Translations under genes and position numbers: made by a program
The notes under the pieces: generated by a model
Database searches by the model: none
Seen by the model: only the letters and a program-made list of their open reading frames with translations
What the model was told of the DNA's origin: nothing
Origin: an uncultured Oscillospiraceae bacterium
GTDB taxonomy: Bacteria; Bacillota; Clostridia; Oscillospirales; Acutalibacteraceae
NCBI GenBank assembly: GCA_900547095.1
Contig: URFG01000002.1
Span: 1 to 64,000, forward strand
DNA: 64,000 nt
Reading direction: 5' to 3'
In this document: positions 7,093 to 15,485 of the stretch, one piece after another
Numbering within the stretch: position 1 is the stretch's first letter
Layout: each line of letters starts with the position of its first letter

Positions 7093-8844
7093 ATGGATAT
7101 GATTAATGTTAAAATTAACGGCATTGATGTAAGCGTGCCGAAAGGCTCCACTATTTTGGAGGCCGCGCGCAAAGCCGGAGTTGAAATCCCGACGCTTTGC
7201 TTTATGAAAGAAAAAAATGAGATTGGCGCCTGCCGAATCTGCGTTGTCGAAGCAAACGAGGGAAGAGGATTCAGAATCGTAACTGCCTGCGTTTATCCGG
7301 TAAGCGAGGGCATGGAAGTTCTCACAAATTCCGAAAAAATTCAGAAAGCAAGAAGAACAACTCTTGAGCTTATTCTTTCTACTCACGAAAAGAAATGCCT
7401 TTCCTGCGTCAGGTCCACAAACTGCGAGCTTCAGAAGCTTTGCCGCGATTACGGCGTTGAAGAAAGCGCTTTTGAGGGCTTTAAGCCGCACTATGAGATT
7501 GACGAGTCAACTCCGCACCTTGTAAGGGATAATAATAAATGTATTCTCTGCCGCAGATGTGTAGCCGCTTGTAAAGAGCAGTTTGTAAGCGTAATAGGAG
7601 CTAACGACCGCGGAATAGATACTAATATAGGTCAGGCTTTCAATCTTTCGCTTTCACAGGTTCCCTGCATCTCCTGCGGACAGTGCACCGTTGTATGTCC
7701 CACAGGCGCACTCACCGAAAAGGATGATACCGATAAAATCTGGGAGGCTCTTGCCGATCCTAATAAAACAGTTATCGTTCAGACTGCTCCGTCAGTCAGA
7801 GTTACTCTAGGCGAATGCTTTAATATGCCTATCGGCACAAATGTTGAGGGTAAAATGGTAGCCGCGCTTAAAAGGCTTGGCTTTAATAAAGTTTTCGATA
7901 CAGACTTTGCCGCCGACCTTACAATAGTTGAAGAGGCAAGCGAGCTTGTTGAAAGAATTAAAAATAAAGGCACTCTGCCGATGATCACTTCCTGCTCGCC
8001 CGGATGGGTTAAGTTCTGCGAGCTTTATTATCCCGATCTTTTAGAACATCTTTCTTCCTGCAAATCTCCTCAGCAGATGGCAGGCGCTGTTATAAAAACC
8101 TATTGGGCCGAAAAAGAGGGAATCGATCCTAAAGATATCGTTTCGGTTTCGGTAATGCCCTGCACAGCAAAGAAATTTGAGATAGGCCGCGAAGATCAGT
8201 CTGCGGCAGGAGTCCCCGATGTGGATATAGCTATCACAACAAGAGAACTCGGTAGAATGATCGAAAGAGCAGGAATTAATTTTGCTTATCTTTCCGATGA
8301 AGAATTTGATAATCCTCTCGGCGATGATACAGGCGCCGCAGTTATATTCGGTGCAACCGGCGGAGTTATGGAAGCCGCTGTCAGAACTGCGAATGCTTGG
8401 CTTAACGGCGCGACAGAGCCTGTTGAGCTTGACACGGTAAGAGGAACTCAGGGCCTTAAGGAAGCCACAGTAAATGTCGGCGGAAATGATCTTAAGCTCG
8501 CCGTAGCATCCGGTGCTGCCGCTGCTAAATATGTTATGGATCAGCTTAAAGCCGGTAATCCTAACGGCTGGGGCTTTATCGAAATAATGGGTTGCCCCGG
8601 CGGATGTGTAAACGGCGGCGGTCAGCCGATCCAGCCGCAGTATATCAGAGATACTGTTGACTTAAAAGCGATAAGAGCAAAAGCTCTTTATGATCAGGAT
8701 GCTTCAATGCCGCTTCGTATGTCGCACGAATCGCCTGTTATCAAAACGCTTTACAGTGAGTGGTATGACGGTTTCGGAGGCCATAAGGCTCACCACGACC
8801 TGCATACTTCCTATAAAGCAAGAAAGAGATTTATAAAAGACTAA
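7093..8844 (+). CDS. hydA: [FeFe] hydrogenase catalytic subunit HydA (bifurcating type)
   Basis: A 583-residue catalytic subunit that reduces protons to H2. An N-terminal [2Fe-2S] ferredoxin domain is followed by the His-Cys3 cluster motif (HEKKCLSC...C), two [4Fe-4S] clusters and the H-cluster domain. Loop motifs are TSCSPGW (299-305), MPCTAKKFE (Cys357) and GCPGGCVNGGGQP (Cys501, Cys505). Spacing matches CpI of Clostridium pasteurianum with a constant offset of 2. On that alignment Ser302 stands where Cys300 ligates the [4Fe-4S] subcluster, and an additional Cys323 (SSCKSP) replaces an Ala. It lies at the end of the operon, with a terminator directly downstream. Confidence 0.94.
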   Translation: MDMINVKINGIDVSVPKGSTILEAARKAGVEIPTLCFMKEKNEIGACRICVVEANEGRGFRIVTACVYPVSEGMEVLTNSEKIQKARRTTLELILSTHEKKCLSCVRSTNCELQKLCRDYGVEESAFEGFKPHYEIDESTPHLVRDNNKCILCRRCVAACKEQFVSVIGANDRGIDTNIGQAFNLSLSQVPCISCGQCTVVCPTGALTEKDDTDKIWEALADPNKTVIVQTAPSVRVTLGECFNMPIGTNVEGKMVAALKRLGFNKVFDTDFAADLTIVEEASELVERIKNKGTLPMITSCSPGWVKFCELYYPDLLEHLSSCKSPQQMAGAVIKTYWAEKEGIDPKDIVSVSVMPCTAKKFEIGREDQSAAGVPDVDIAITTRELGRMIERAGINFAYLSDEEFDNPLGDDTGAAVIFGATGGVMEAAVRTANAWLNGATEPVELDTVRGTQGLKEATVNVGGNDLKLAVASGAAAAKYVMDQLKAGNPNGWGFIEIMGCPGGCVNGGGQPIQPQYIRDTVDLKAIRAKALYDQDASMPLRMSHESPVIKTLYSEWYDGFGGHKAHHDLHTSYKARKRFIKD

Positions 8845-8854
8845 ATCTTAAAAT

Positions 8855-8893
8855 AAAAAAACTCACCGCTTTTAAAAGCGGTGAGTTTTTTTA
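8855..8893. terminator. Bidirectional terminator between hydA and gpmI
   Basis: A perfect 26-base inverted repeat (8861-8886, ACTCACCGCTTTT and its complement) is flanked by an A-run on the left and a T-run on the right. It can therefore stop transcription of hydA on the plus strand and gpmI on the minus strand. Confidence 0.9.
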
Positions 8894-8904
8894 TTCTTTA
8901 TCCT

Positions 8905-10437
8905 TTATTCTATAATAGAAACTCCGGTCATTTCTTCAGGCTGATTTAAACCTAAAAGCTTGATAATAGTGGGGGAGATGTCGCAAAGTCTGCCGCCCTC
9001 TCTTAACTTGCATTCCTTTCCTATTACAGCAAAAGGAACAGGATTGGTAGTATGAGCGGTAAACGGTGATCCGTCAGTATCAATCATTCTGTCGGCGTTT
9101 CCGTGATCGGCGGTAAGGAGCATAACTCCGCCCATTTTAAGAGTGGAATCTGCAACTCTTCCGACGCAGTTATCAACTGTTTCAACAGCCTTTACAGCCG
9201 CCTCAAATATACCTGTGTGACCTACCATATCGCAGTTTGCAAAGTTGAGGATAACAACATCGTATTTTCCGCTTTCAATGGCCCCGCAAACCTTATCGCA
9301 AACTTCATTTGCGCTCATTTCAGGCTGAAGATCGTAGGTTGCAACCTTAGGAGAGTTTACAAGAATTCTGTCCTCGCCGTCAAATTTGACTTCTCTGCCG
9401 CCGTTGAAAAAGAAAGTTACATGAGCGTATTTTTCGGTTTCGGCAATTCTAAGCTGTGTAAGGCCTTTTTTCGAAATGAATTCGCCTAAAGTGTTTTCAA
9501 GGCTTTCGGGCTTGAATGCAACTTCAACATTCGGCATAGAAGCGTCATACTGAGTCATACAAACATAAAATACCTTTTGCCTGCCGCCTTTTCTCTCGAA
9601 GCCTGCAAAATCGTCGTCAACAAAGGTTCTTGTTATTTCTCTTGCGCGGTCGGGGCGGAAATTAAAGAATATAACGCTGTCACCGGTTTTAATTCTCTCG
9701 GTTCCCGCTACAACGGTAGGAATAACAAATTCGTCTGTAATAAATTTGCCCTCTTCGTCTTTAACGGTATATGATTTTTTAACTGCCGCCGCGGCGTCCT
9801 CGGTGATAATACCCTCGCCGTAAACTAAAGCGGCATAAGCTTTTTCAACCCTTGCCCAACGGTTATCTCTGTCCATTCCGTAAAATCTTCCCATCACGGT
9901 GGCAAGCTTTCCGCAGCCTATCTCGGCGCATTTTGCGGCTATCTCGTCGATAAACTCAACAGCCGAGGCAGGGGGGACGTCGCGCCCGTCAAGCAGAGCG
10001 TGGATATAAACTCTCTCAAGACCGTTCATTTTAGCAAGCTTAAGAAGACCTATAAGGTGGTCTATGTGGCTGTGAACTCCGCCGTTTGAAAGAAGACCCA
10101 TAAGGTGAAGAGCGCTGTCGTTTTTCTTACAGTTTTCAACCGCTTTTAAAAACGCCTCGTTTTTGAAGAAATCACCGTCTGAGATAGACTTGGTTATTCT
10201 CGTAAGCTCCTGATAAACAATTCTTCCGGCACCGATATTTGTATGGCCAACTTCGCTGTTACCCATCTGTCCGTCGGGAAGACCGACATCAAGACCGGAA
10301 GCACCTATCTGGGTTACAGGCCATTTTTTTAATATTTCGTCAAGCCTGGGCGTATTTGCCGCCTCAATGGCATTGCCTTTGGCTCCGGGACTGATTCCGA
10401 AACCGTCCATAATTGTTAAAACAACAGGTTTTTTCAT
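8905..10437 (-). CDS. gpmI: 2,3-bisphosphoglycerate-independent phosphoglycerate mutase
   Basis: A 510-residue Mn-dependent iPGM that interconverts 3- and 2-phosphoglycerate in cytosolic glycolysis. It starts with MKKPVVLTIMDGFG, where the metal-binding Asp sits. The catalytic Ser is in 'GQMGNSEVGHTNIGAGR' (about 57-73). Metal-binding motifs 'DGRDVPP' and 'TADHGNAD' (about 445-452) are in place. Length is normal for the family. It is the last gene of the minus-strand run pgk-tpiA-gpmI, with a 10-base gap after tpiA and the shared terminator downstream. No gap or eno gene lies nearby. Confidence 0.96.
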   Translation of the reverse strand: MKKPVVLTIMDGFGISPGAKGNAIEAANTPRLDEILKKWPVTQIGASGLDVGLPDGQMGNSEVGHTNIGAGRIVYQELTRITKSISDGDFFKNEAFLKAVENCKKNDSALHLMGLLSNGGVHSHIDHLIGLLKLAKMNGLERVYIHALLDGRDVPPASAVEFIDEIAAKCAEIGCGKLATVMGRFYGMDRDNRWARVEKAYAALVYGEGIITEDAAAAVKKSYTVKDEEGKFITDEFVIPTVVAGTERIKTGDSVIFFNFRPDRAREITRTFVDDDFAGFERKGGRQKVFYVCMTQYDASMPNVEVAFKPESLENTLGEFISKKGLTQLRIAETEKYAHVTFFFNGGREVKFDGEDRILVNSPKVATYDLQPEMSANEVCDKVCGAIESGKYDVVILNFANCDMVGHTGIFEAAVKAVETVDNCVGRVADSTLKMGGVMLLTADHGNADRMIDTDGSPFTAHTTNPVPFAVIGKECKLREGGRLCDISPTIIKLLGLNQPEEMTGVSIIE

Positions 10438-10447
10438 AAAATATTCC

Positions 10448-11215
10448 TCACTTGCTTGCGGCTTTAACTATTATTGAGAAATCTTCCGCTTTAAGGGAAG
10501 CTCCGCCGATAAGTCCGCCGTCAACATTAACTTTTGAAACAAGCTCGTCGCAGTTTTTGGCGTTCATCGATCCGCCGTACTGAATTGTAACGGTTTCGGC
10601 GGCGTCTTTTCCGTAAACCTCGGCGATGGCCTCGCGAACATAGCCGTTGCCCTCGTCTGCCTGGTCGGCTGTAGCGGTAACGCCGGTGCCGATAGCCCAA
10701 ACAGGCTCGTAAGCTATAATAATATTTTTAAGCTGGTCTTTTGAAATGTTTGTAAGAGCCATTTTAGTCTGGAATTTAAGCAGAGTTTCTGTATATCCAA
10801 GTTCGCGCTGCTCCAAAGTTTCGCCTACGCAGACGATAGCGGTGAGTCCTGCGTTTACAGCGGCAAGGGTGCGCAAGTTTACAGTCTGATCGGTTTCTCC
10901 GAAATACTGTCTTCTCTCGCTGTGGCCTACAACAACATATTTTACTCCGCTTTCAACGAGCATTTTTGCCGAAACTTCGCCGGTGTATGCTCCGCTCTCT
11001 TTAAAGTGAACATTTTCAGCGCCTATTTCGATATTTGAGTCCTTTGCTGCTTCAACTGCCGCGGCGATATCTACATAAGGAACGCAAAGAACAACTTTGC
11101 AGTCAGCGTCTTTTACAAGCGGCTTCATTTCGTTAATAAGCGCTGTGGTTTCAGAGGGAGTTTTGTTCATTTTCCAGTTGCCGGCTATAACTGCGGCTCT
11201 TGATTCTTTTTTCAT
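10448..11215 (-). CDS. tpiA: Triosephosphate isomerase
   Basis: A TIM-barrel enzyme converting dihydroxyacetone phosphate and glyceraldehyde 3-phosphate. Seen are the 'GNWKMNK' active-site Lys, 'VGHSERRQYFGE' (catalytic His), 'AYEPVWAIGTG' (catalytic Glu and loop 6) and 'YGGSMNAKN' phosphate-binding motifs. I chose ATG 11215 (MKKESRAA), giving 255 residues. An in-frame GTG at 11224 lies only 2 bases from the AAAGGA ribosome binding site, whereas ATG 11215 is about 11 bases from it. It sits between pgk and gpmI on the minus strand. Confidence 0.95.
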   Translation of the reverse strand: MKKESRAAVIAGNWKMNKTPSETTALINEMKPLVKDADCKVVLCVPYVDIAAAVEAAKDSNIEIGAENVHFKESGAYTGEVSAKMLVESGVKYVVVGHSERRQYFGETDQTVNLRTLAAVNAGLTAIVCVGETLEQRELGYTETLLKFQTKMALTNISKDQLKNIIIAYEPVWAIGTGVTATADQADEGNGYVREAIAEVYGKDAAETVTIQYGGSMNAKNCDELVSKVNVDGGLIGGASLKAEDFSIIVKAASK

Positions 11216-11242
11216 ATTATTCACAATCCTTTTTAAAAATAT

Positions 11243-11269
11243 GAGCGGCTTGCTTAAAACAAGCCGCTT
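11243..11269 (-). promoter_or_regulatory. Hairpin in the pgk-tpiA intergenic gap
   Basis: AGCGGCTTG at 11244-11252 pairs with CAAGCCGCT at 11260-11268. No good U-run follows on the minus strand, so it looks more like an mRNA processing or stabilising hairpin than a full terminator. Confidence 0.5.
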
Positions 11270-11280
11270 GATTTGATAAA

Positions 11281-12492
11281 TTATTTATCGTTGAGTGCGG
11301 CAATTCCGGGAAGTTCCTTACCCTCAAGGAATTCAAGGGAAGCTCCGCCGCCGGTAGAAATATGAGTCATTTTGTCGCCGAATCCGAGAGTATTAACGGC
11401 TGCTGCGGAATCTCCGCCGCCGATTATAGTAACGGCATCTGTTTCTGCAAGACTCTTAGCTACAGCTATTGTGCCTTTAGCAAGAGTCGGGTTTTCGAAT
11501 ACGCCCATCGGACCGTTCCATACAACGGTCTTTGCGTTCTTAACTTCGTTTGCAAAAAGCTCTGCGGTCTTCGGTCCGATATCAAGGCCCTCAAATTCAG
11601 CAGGGATCTTATCCGCGTCAACAGTTTTAACATCGATAGGTCCGTCTATAGGATCGGGGAAGTGATCTGCTATTGTGCAGTCAACAGGCAGAAGAATCTT
11701 AACGCCTTTTTCGTCTGCTTTCTTAAGCATATCTTTGCAGTAATCGATTTTTTCGGTATCGAGAAGGGATTTACCTACGCTGTAGCCCTTAGCCGCTAAG
11801 AATGTATAAGCCATACCGCCGCCGATAATAAGAGTATCAGCTTTATTTAAAAGGTTTTCAATAACTGAAAGCTTATCTGCAACTTTTGCTCCGCCGAGAA
11901 TGGTAACAAAAGGTCTTACAGGATCGTTAACGGCATTGCCGAGATATTTAAGCTCTTTGCCGATAAGATAACCGGCAACAGCTTCTTTTACATAGGAAAC
12001 AACGCCTACAGTTGAGCAGTGGGCTCTGTGAGCGGTGCCGAATGCGTCGTTAACAAAAATATCGGCAAGGCTTCCGAGTTCTTTTGAAAACTCTTCGCCG
12101 TTCTTGGTTTCTTCTATGCGGTAACGGGTGTTCTGTAAAAGAACAACGTCGCCGTCTTTCATAGCGCTGACAGCCGCTTTGGCATTTTCGCCGACAACGT
12201 TATCATCAGCCGCGAAAACAACTTCTTTGCCTAAAAGCTCTGAAAGTCTTTTAGCAACGGGTGCTAAAGAAAGCTCGGGCTTAGGCTCGCCCTTCGGTTT
12301 GCCGAGGTGAGAGCAGAGGATAACCTTTCCGCCGTCAGCAATAAGCTTCTTGATAGTCGGAAGAGCGGCTATGATTCTGTTTTCGTCGGTAATGACGCCG
12401 TTTTTGAGCGGAACATTAAAATCGCAGCGGACAAGCACATTCTGTCCTTTGACATTAATGTCGTCAACGGTTTTTTTGTTGAGTGCGTTCAT
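11281..12492 (-). CDS. pgk: Phosphoglycerate kinase
   Basis: A 403-residue two-domain kinase making ATP and 3-phosphoglycerate from 1,3-bisphosphoglycerate. The N-domain shows 'VLVRCDFNVPLKNG' and 'LCSHLGKPKGE'. The C-domain shows 'TILGGAKVADKL', 'GPMGVFENP' and the nucleotide motif 'IIGGGDSAAAV'. Length is typical. It is the promoter-proximal gene of pgk-tpiA-gpmI, with a consensus-like sigma-A promoter 42-69 bases upstream and an AAGGATG ribosome binding site. Confidence 0.96.
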   Translation of the reverse strand: MNALNKKTVDDINVKGQNVLVRCDFNVPLKNGVITDENRIIAALPTIKKLIADGGKVILCSHLGKPKGEPKPELSLAPVAKRLSELLGKEVVFAADDNVVGENAKAAVSAMKDGDVVLLQNTRYRIEETKNGEEFSKELGSLADIFVNDAFGTAHRAHCSTVGVVSYVKEAVAGYLIGKELKYLGNAVNDPVRPFVTILGGAKVADKLSVIENLLNKADTLIIGGGMAYTFLAAKGYSVGKSLLDTEKIDYCKDMLKKADEKGVKILLPVDCTIADHFPDPIDGPIDVKTVDADKIPAEFEGLDIGPKTAELFANEVKNAKTVVWNGPMGVFENPTLAKGTIAVAKSLAETDAVTIIGGGDSAAAVNTLGFGDKMTHISTGGGASLEFLEGKELPGIAALNDK

Positions 12493-12533
12493 AAATTCTA
12501 CATCCTTTCGATACTTTTAAAACTTACAATATT

Positions 12534-12561
12534 ATTTTACCACATTTTGAAAATTTTTCAA
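12534..12561 (-). promoter_or_regulatory. Sigma-A promoter of pgk-tpiA-gpmI
   Basis: Read on the minus strand: TTGAAA (12561-12556), a 16-base spacer and TAAAAT (12539-12534), about 40 bases before the pgk start. Confidence 0.6.
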
Positions 12562-12575
12562 TATTATTTTGTAAT

Positions 12576-13082
12576 TTATTCGGCGTCTTCCCAATTATAT
12601 TCGTGAAGTTTTCCGAAATTTTCGAGAGAGGGGTAATTCCACTGTCTTAAAACCTCATAAACTCCTATTGCAACGGAATTTGAGAGGTTTAAGCTCCGGA
12701 TATCTCCCGCCATCGGAATTCTCACGCAATTTTCTTTATTTTTAAGCAAAAGCTTTTCGGGAAGTCCTTTTGTTTCTTTACCGAAGAAAAGATAACAGCC
12801 GTCGGGATAAGAAATATCCGAATGAGCTTTAAGTGCCTTAGTTGTAAAAAAGTAAAAATCTCCGCTGTTTTTTGAAAAGAAATCATCAAGATCATCATAA
12901 TAGGTTATGTCTAAAAAATGCCAATAATCAAGACCTGCTCTTTTAAGCTTTTTATCGTCAATTTTAAATCCCATAGGACCTACGAGATGCAGTCTTGCTC
13001 CGGTTGCGGCACAGGTGCGCGCAACATTGCCGGTGTTCTGTGGAATTTCAGGCTCGACCATAACTATATTTACAAGCGCCAT
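12576..13082 (-). CDS. trmL: tRNA (cytidine/uridine-34 2'-O-)-methyltransferase, SPOUT family
   Basis: A 168-residue SPOUT methyltransferase of the TrmL type, which 2'-O-methylates the wobble base of certain leucine tRNAs using SAM. Seen are the N-terminal 'VEPEIPQNTGNVART' signature, 'LFFGKETKGLP' near the middle and 'RIPMAGDIRSLNLSNSVAI', the knotted SAM-binding region. I chose ATG 13082 (MALVNIVM), preceded by GGTGAT. A start at 13127 would lie within the divergent promoter region and add an unrelated extension. It is a single gene between pgk and a divergent membrane protein. Confidence 0.92.
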   Translation of the reverse strand: MALVNIVMVEPEIPQNTGNVARTCAATGARLHLVGPMGFKIDDKKLKRAGLDYWHFLDITYYDDLDDFFSKNSGDFYFFTTKALKAHSDISYPDGCYLFFGKETKGLPEKLLLKNKENCVRIPMAGDIRSLNLSNSVAIGVYEVLRQWNYPSLENFGKLHEYNWEDAE

Positions 13083-13120
13083 TTTTATCACCCGTATAAT
13101 TATATTAGCCTTAAAAATAC

Positions 13121-13149
13121 TTGTCAAGAAAAATAAGATATGTTATACT
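13121..13149 (+). promoter_or_regulatory. Sigma-A promoter for the 13166 gene
   Basis: TTGTCA (13121-13126), a 17-base spacer and TATACT (13144-13149). Transcription should start near 13156, only about 10 bases before ATG 13166, which rules out the longer reading frame beginning at 13121. Confidence 0.65.
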
Positions 13150-13165
13150 GATAATCGGTGATATA

Positions 13166-13792
13166 ATGGAAAAAAATTCAAAGATTTTGGATAGGATCAA
13201 ATATCTTGATTTTAAATTCGGCAGGAATTATGCCGATACCGACGGGGAGCTTTTCAAAGTTCTTAAAATCTTATATATAGTTTTCTTTGCGTATTATTCT
13301 TTTATTTCAGCGGTTATCACGATTTTGATGTGTTTTCACTTATCCGACGGCGGAAATATCAGCTCGGAAAAATTAGAGTCCTATTTGAGCTATGAAAAGA
13401 CCGTTGCGTTTTTCTTTGCTTTTGCAGTACTCGGATTTGTATTGTATTTTTTAAAGCTTAAAATTGCAGGGTTTGCGGTAAATATTGTTTCTATGCCGAT
13501 AGGAATTATCGTGATTTCAAAGTTTTTTGACGACGGCGGTCTTTCATCGATCGGCTTTTATCCGGATTTTTATTGGAAACATCTTATTCCTGCTTTGCTT
13601 GTGTTTGCGGTGAGCGTTTGGATGTTCGTTATAGTTTTAAGAGAAAAAATAAGAATAGAAAAAGCATATAAAAAATTCACGGGAATTTTATATGAAAGAT
13701 ACAATAAAAAGTTCGATACTTTGAGCGATGGCGAATGGGAAGATTTTCTTAAAAATTACGATCCCGCGTCAAACAGCGATTTCTTCAGTTGA
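13166..13792 (+). CDS. Multi-pass membrane protein of unknown function
   Basis: A 208-residue protein I do not recognise. A charged cytosolic N-terminus (about 35 residues) is followed by four hydrophobic segments at roughly 38-62, 80-103, 106-125 and 142-163. A charged, cytosolic C-terminal tail of about 40 residues ends in a Ser/Phe-rich stretch. No catalytic motif is visible. ATG 13166 is supported by GGTGAT and by a promoter that ends just before it. The gene precedes spoVAC by 60 bases on the same strand, so the two may be cotranscribed. There is no other evidence for a sporulation role. Confidence 0.7.
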   Translation: MEKNSKILDRIKYLDFKFGRNYADTDGELFKVLKILYIVFFAYYSFISAVITILMCFHLSDGGNISSEKLESYLSYEKTVAFFFAFAVLGFVLYFLKLKIAGFAVNIVSMPIGIIVISKFFDDGGLSSIGFYPDFYWKHLIPALLVFAVSVWMFVIVLREKIRIEKAYKKFTGILYERYNKKFDTLSDGEWEDFLKNYDPASNSDFFS

Positions 13793-13852
13793 TAAATAAT
13801 ATAGAATAAATCGGGTTAAAATAATAAAAACTTCTAAAAAGGAGATTTTATT

Positions 13853-14302
13853 ATGCTTCCCGATAAAAATAGCTATGATGAAATGGTAAAAAAGGCTTCA
13901 AAGCCTTCAAACAAGAAAAAGGATTGCTGTGCCGCTTTTTTGGTGGGCGGACTTATCTGCACGATAGGTCAGTTGATATTCGAAGGTCTTAAAAATCTCG
14001 GAGTTAAAGAAGATACGGTTCGCTCGGCGGTGCCTATGATCCTGATATTTTTTGCCGCAGTGCTTACGGGTTTCGGTGTGTTTGATAAAATAGCAAAATT
14101 TGCCGGTGCCGGAACGCTTGTTCCTATAACTGGGTTTTCTAACGCGGTGGTATCTCCGGCAATAGAGTATAAAAATGAAGGCCACATTTTAGGGATAGGA
14201 ACGAAGATTTTTTCCGTTGCAGGCCCTGTTATACTTTTCGGAACTTATGCAAGTGTGGTTTACGGTCTTATTTATTATGTTTTTATGTGTCTTAAGGGAT
14301 AA
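13853..14302 (+). CDS. spoVAC: Stage V sporulation protein AC (orphan)
   Basis: A 149-residue inner-membrane protein of the SpoVA channel, which moves dipicolinic acid into the forespore and releases it at germination. Visible family signatures are 'AFLVGGLICTIGQ' in the first membrane segment, 'GFGVFDKIAKFAGAGTLVPITGFSN' in the middle and 'GHILGIGTKIFSVAGPVILFG' near the end. Length fits the family. A strong ribosome binding site (AAGGAGA) precedes the ATG. Unusually, spoVAD and spoVAE do not follow; spoVAD lies 21 kb away at 35444. Expression would be expected in the forespore, but I could not identify a sigma-G promoter upstream. Confidence 0.92.
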   Translation: MLPDKNSYDEMVKKASKPSNKKKDCCAAFLVGGLICTIGQLIFEGLKNLGVKEDTVRSAVPMILIFFAAVLTGFGVFDKIAKFAGAGTLVPITGFSNAVVSPAIEYKNEGHILGIGTKIFSVAGPVILFGTYASVVYGLIYYVFMCLKG

Positions 14303-14330
14303 ATCTCAAAGCAAAGGAATGATAAAATAA

Positions 14331-15464
14331 TTGAATAAACTTATTTCAAGGATAGCGGATTTTATCCGCGAAACCGATAAAGTATTGCTTTTGCTTTGCT
14401 TTTTTGCGTCGTCTTACGGCTGCCTTGCCGTATTTTCAGCAACAAGATATCTTGAAACTTTAAGACCTGTTTTGGTGCAGGGAATTTCGCTTTTGTTAGG
14501 TCTTGCGGCGGCAGTTATAATATCATCTTTCGATTTCGAGCGATTTACCGAAAGATGGTACATATTTGCGGTTATCGGTGTGATACCCGTTATTTTAACA
14601 TTTTTCTTCGGCTTTGCTCCCGAGGGAACTGACGATAAAGCCTGGCTCAATCTCGGAATCACCACTTTTCAGCCGTCGGAGCTTTTAAAAATTTGCTTTA
14701 TTATCACATTTGCAAAGCATATTTCATCTGTTAAAAAAGATGAGATAAATAAATTAAAAGTTTTGATCCCACTTTGTCTTCACGGAGCTTTTCCCGTGCT
14801 GCTTATTCATTTTCAGGGAGATGACGGTACAGCGCTTGTGTTTGCGGTAATGGTTTTATGTATGCTCTGCGCGGCAGGTGTATCCTGGAAATATTATCTT
14901 GCGGCAGGAGCGGCGGCACTCATATCCTCGCCGATAGTTTATTTCTTTATAATGAATGACGATCAGCGTTCAAGACTCATAAATCTCTTTGACATCGAGG
15001 GCGATATCCAGGGCGCCACATTTCAGGCGTATTACGGCAGGCGCGCTCTTGCAAACGGCGGATTTTTCGGTCAGGGACTTTTAAAGGGCACGCTCACAAA
15101 GGTGGGTTATGTGCCTGAGGGGCAGAACGATTTTATATTCGTAAGCATAGGGGAGCAGCTTGGATTTTTGGGCTGTATGGCTGTGCTTATTCTGCTTTGC
15201 GCTATAGCTTTAAGAACAGTTCATATTGCAAAAATATGCCGAAAGCAAAGCGGTAAAATAATCTGCGTGGGCTTTTTCGGAATGCTTTTGGCGCAGGTTA
15301 CCATAAATATAGGAATGTGTATAGGAATTTTGCCGGTAATAGGAATAACTCTTCCGTTTTTCAGCGCGGGAGGCACTTCGCTTTTATGCTTGTATCTCGG
15401 AGTAGGACTTGTTATGAGCGTTTATATGCACAGGAATTCACGAACGATTTATTTGCACGACTGA
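14331..15464 (+). CDS. rodA: FtsW/RodA/SpoVE-family SEDS glycosyltransferase (RodA-like)
   Basis: A 377-residue polytopic SEDS protein. These are peptidoglycan glycosyltransferases working with a class B PBP in elongation (RodA), division (FtsW) or the spore cortex (SpoVE). About ten hydrophobic segments are visible. Family motifs include 'LINLFDIEGD', 'RALANGGFFGQGLLKGT', 'YVPEGQNDFIFVSIGEQLG' and the C-terminal 'LPFFSAGGTSLL'. The start is TTG 14331, preceded by AAAGGA. RodA is the best guess; SpoVE is possible because spoVAC is directly upstream. It shares a transcript direction with rpe, 21 bases downstream. Confidence 0.88.
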   Translation: MNKLISRIADFIRETDKVLLLLCFFASSYGCLAVFSATRYLETLRPVLVQGISLLLGLAAAVIISSFDFERFTERWYIFAVIGVIPVILTFFFGFAPEGTDDKAWLNLGITTFQPSELLKICFIITFAKHISSVKKDEINKLKVLIPLCLHGAFPVLLIHFQGDDGTALVFAVMVLCMLCAAGVSWKYYLAAGAAALISSPIVYFFIMNDDQRSRLINLFDIEGDIQGATFQAYYGRRALANGGFFGQGLLKGTLTKVGYVPEGQNDFIFVSIGEQLGFLGCMAVLILLCAIALRTVHIAKICRKQSGKIICVGFFGMLLAQVTINIGMCIGILPVIGITLPFFSAGGTSLLCLYLGVGLVMSVYMHRNSRTIYLHD

Positions 15465-15485
15465 CAATTTGAAAGGGAAATAAAT

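Noticed and set aside
6537..7172. Long minus-strand frames opposite hydB and hydA
   Set aside because: They are mirror frames of strongly coding genes with no ribosome binding site or family motif.
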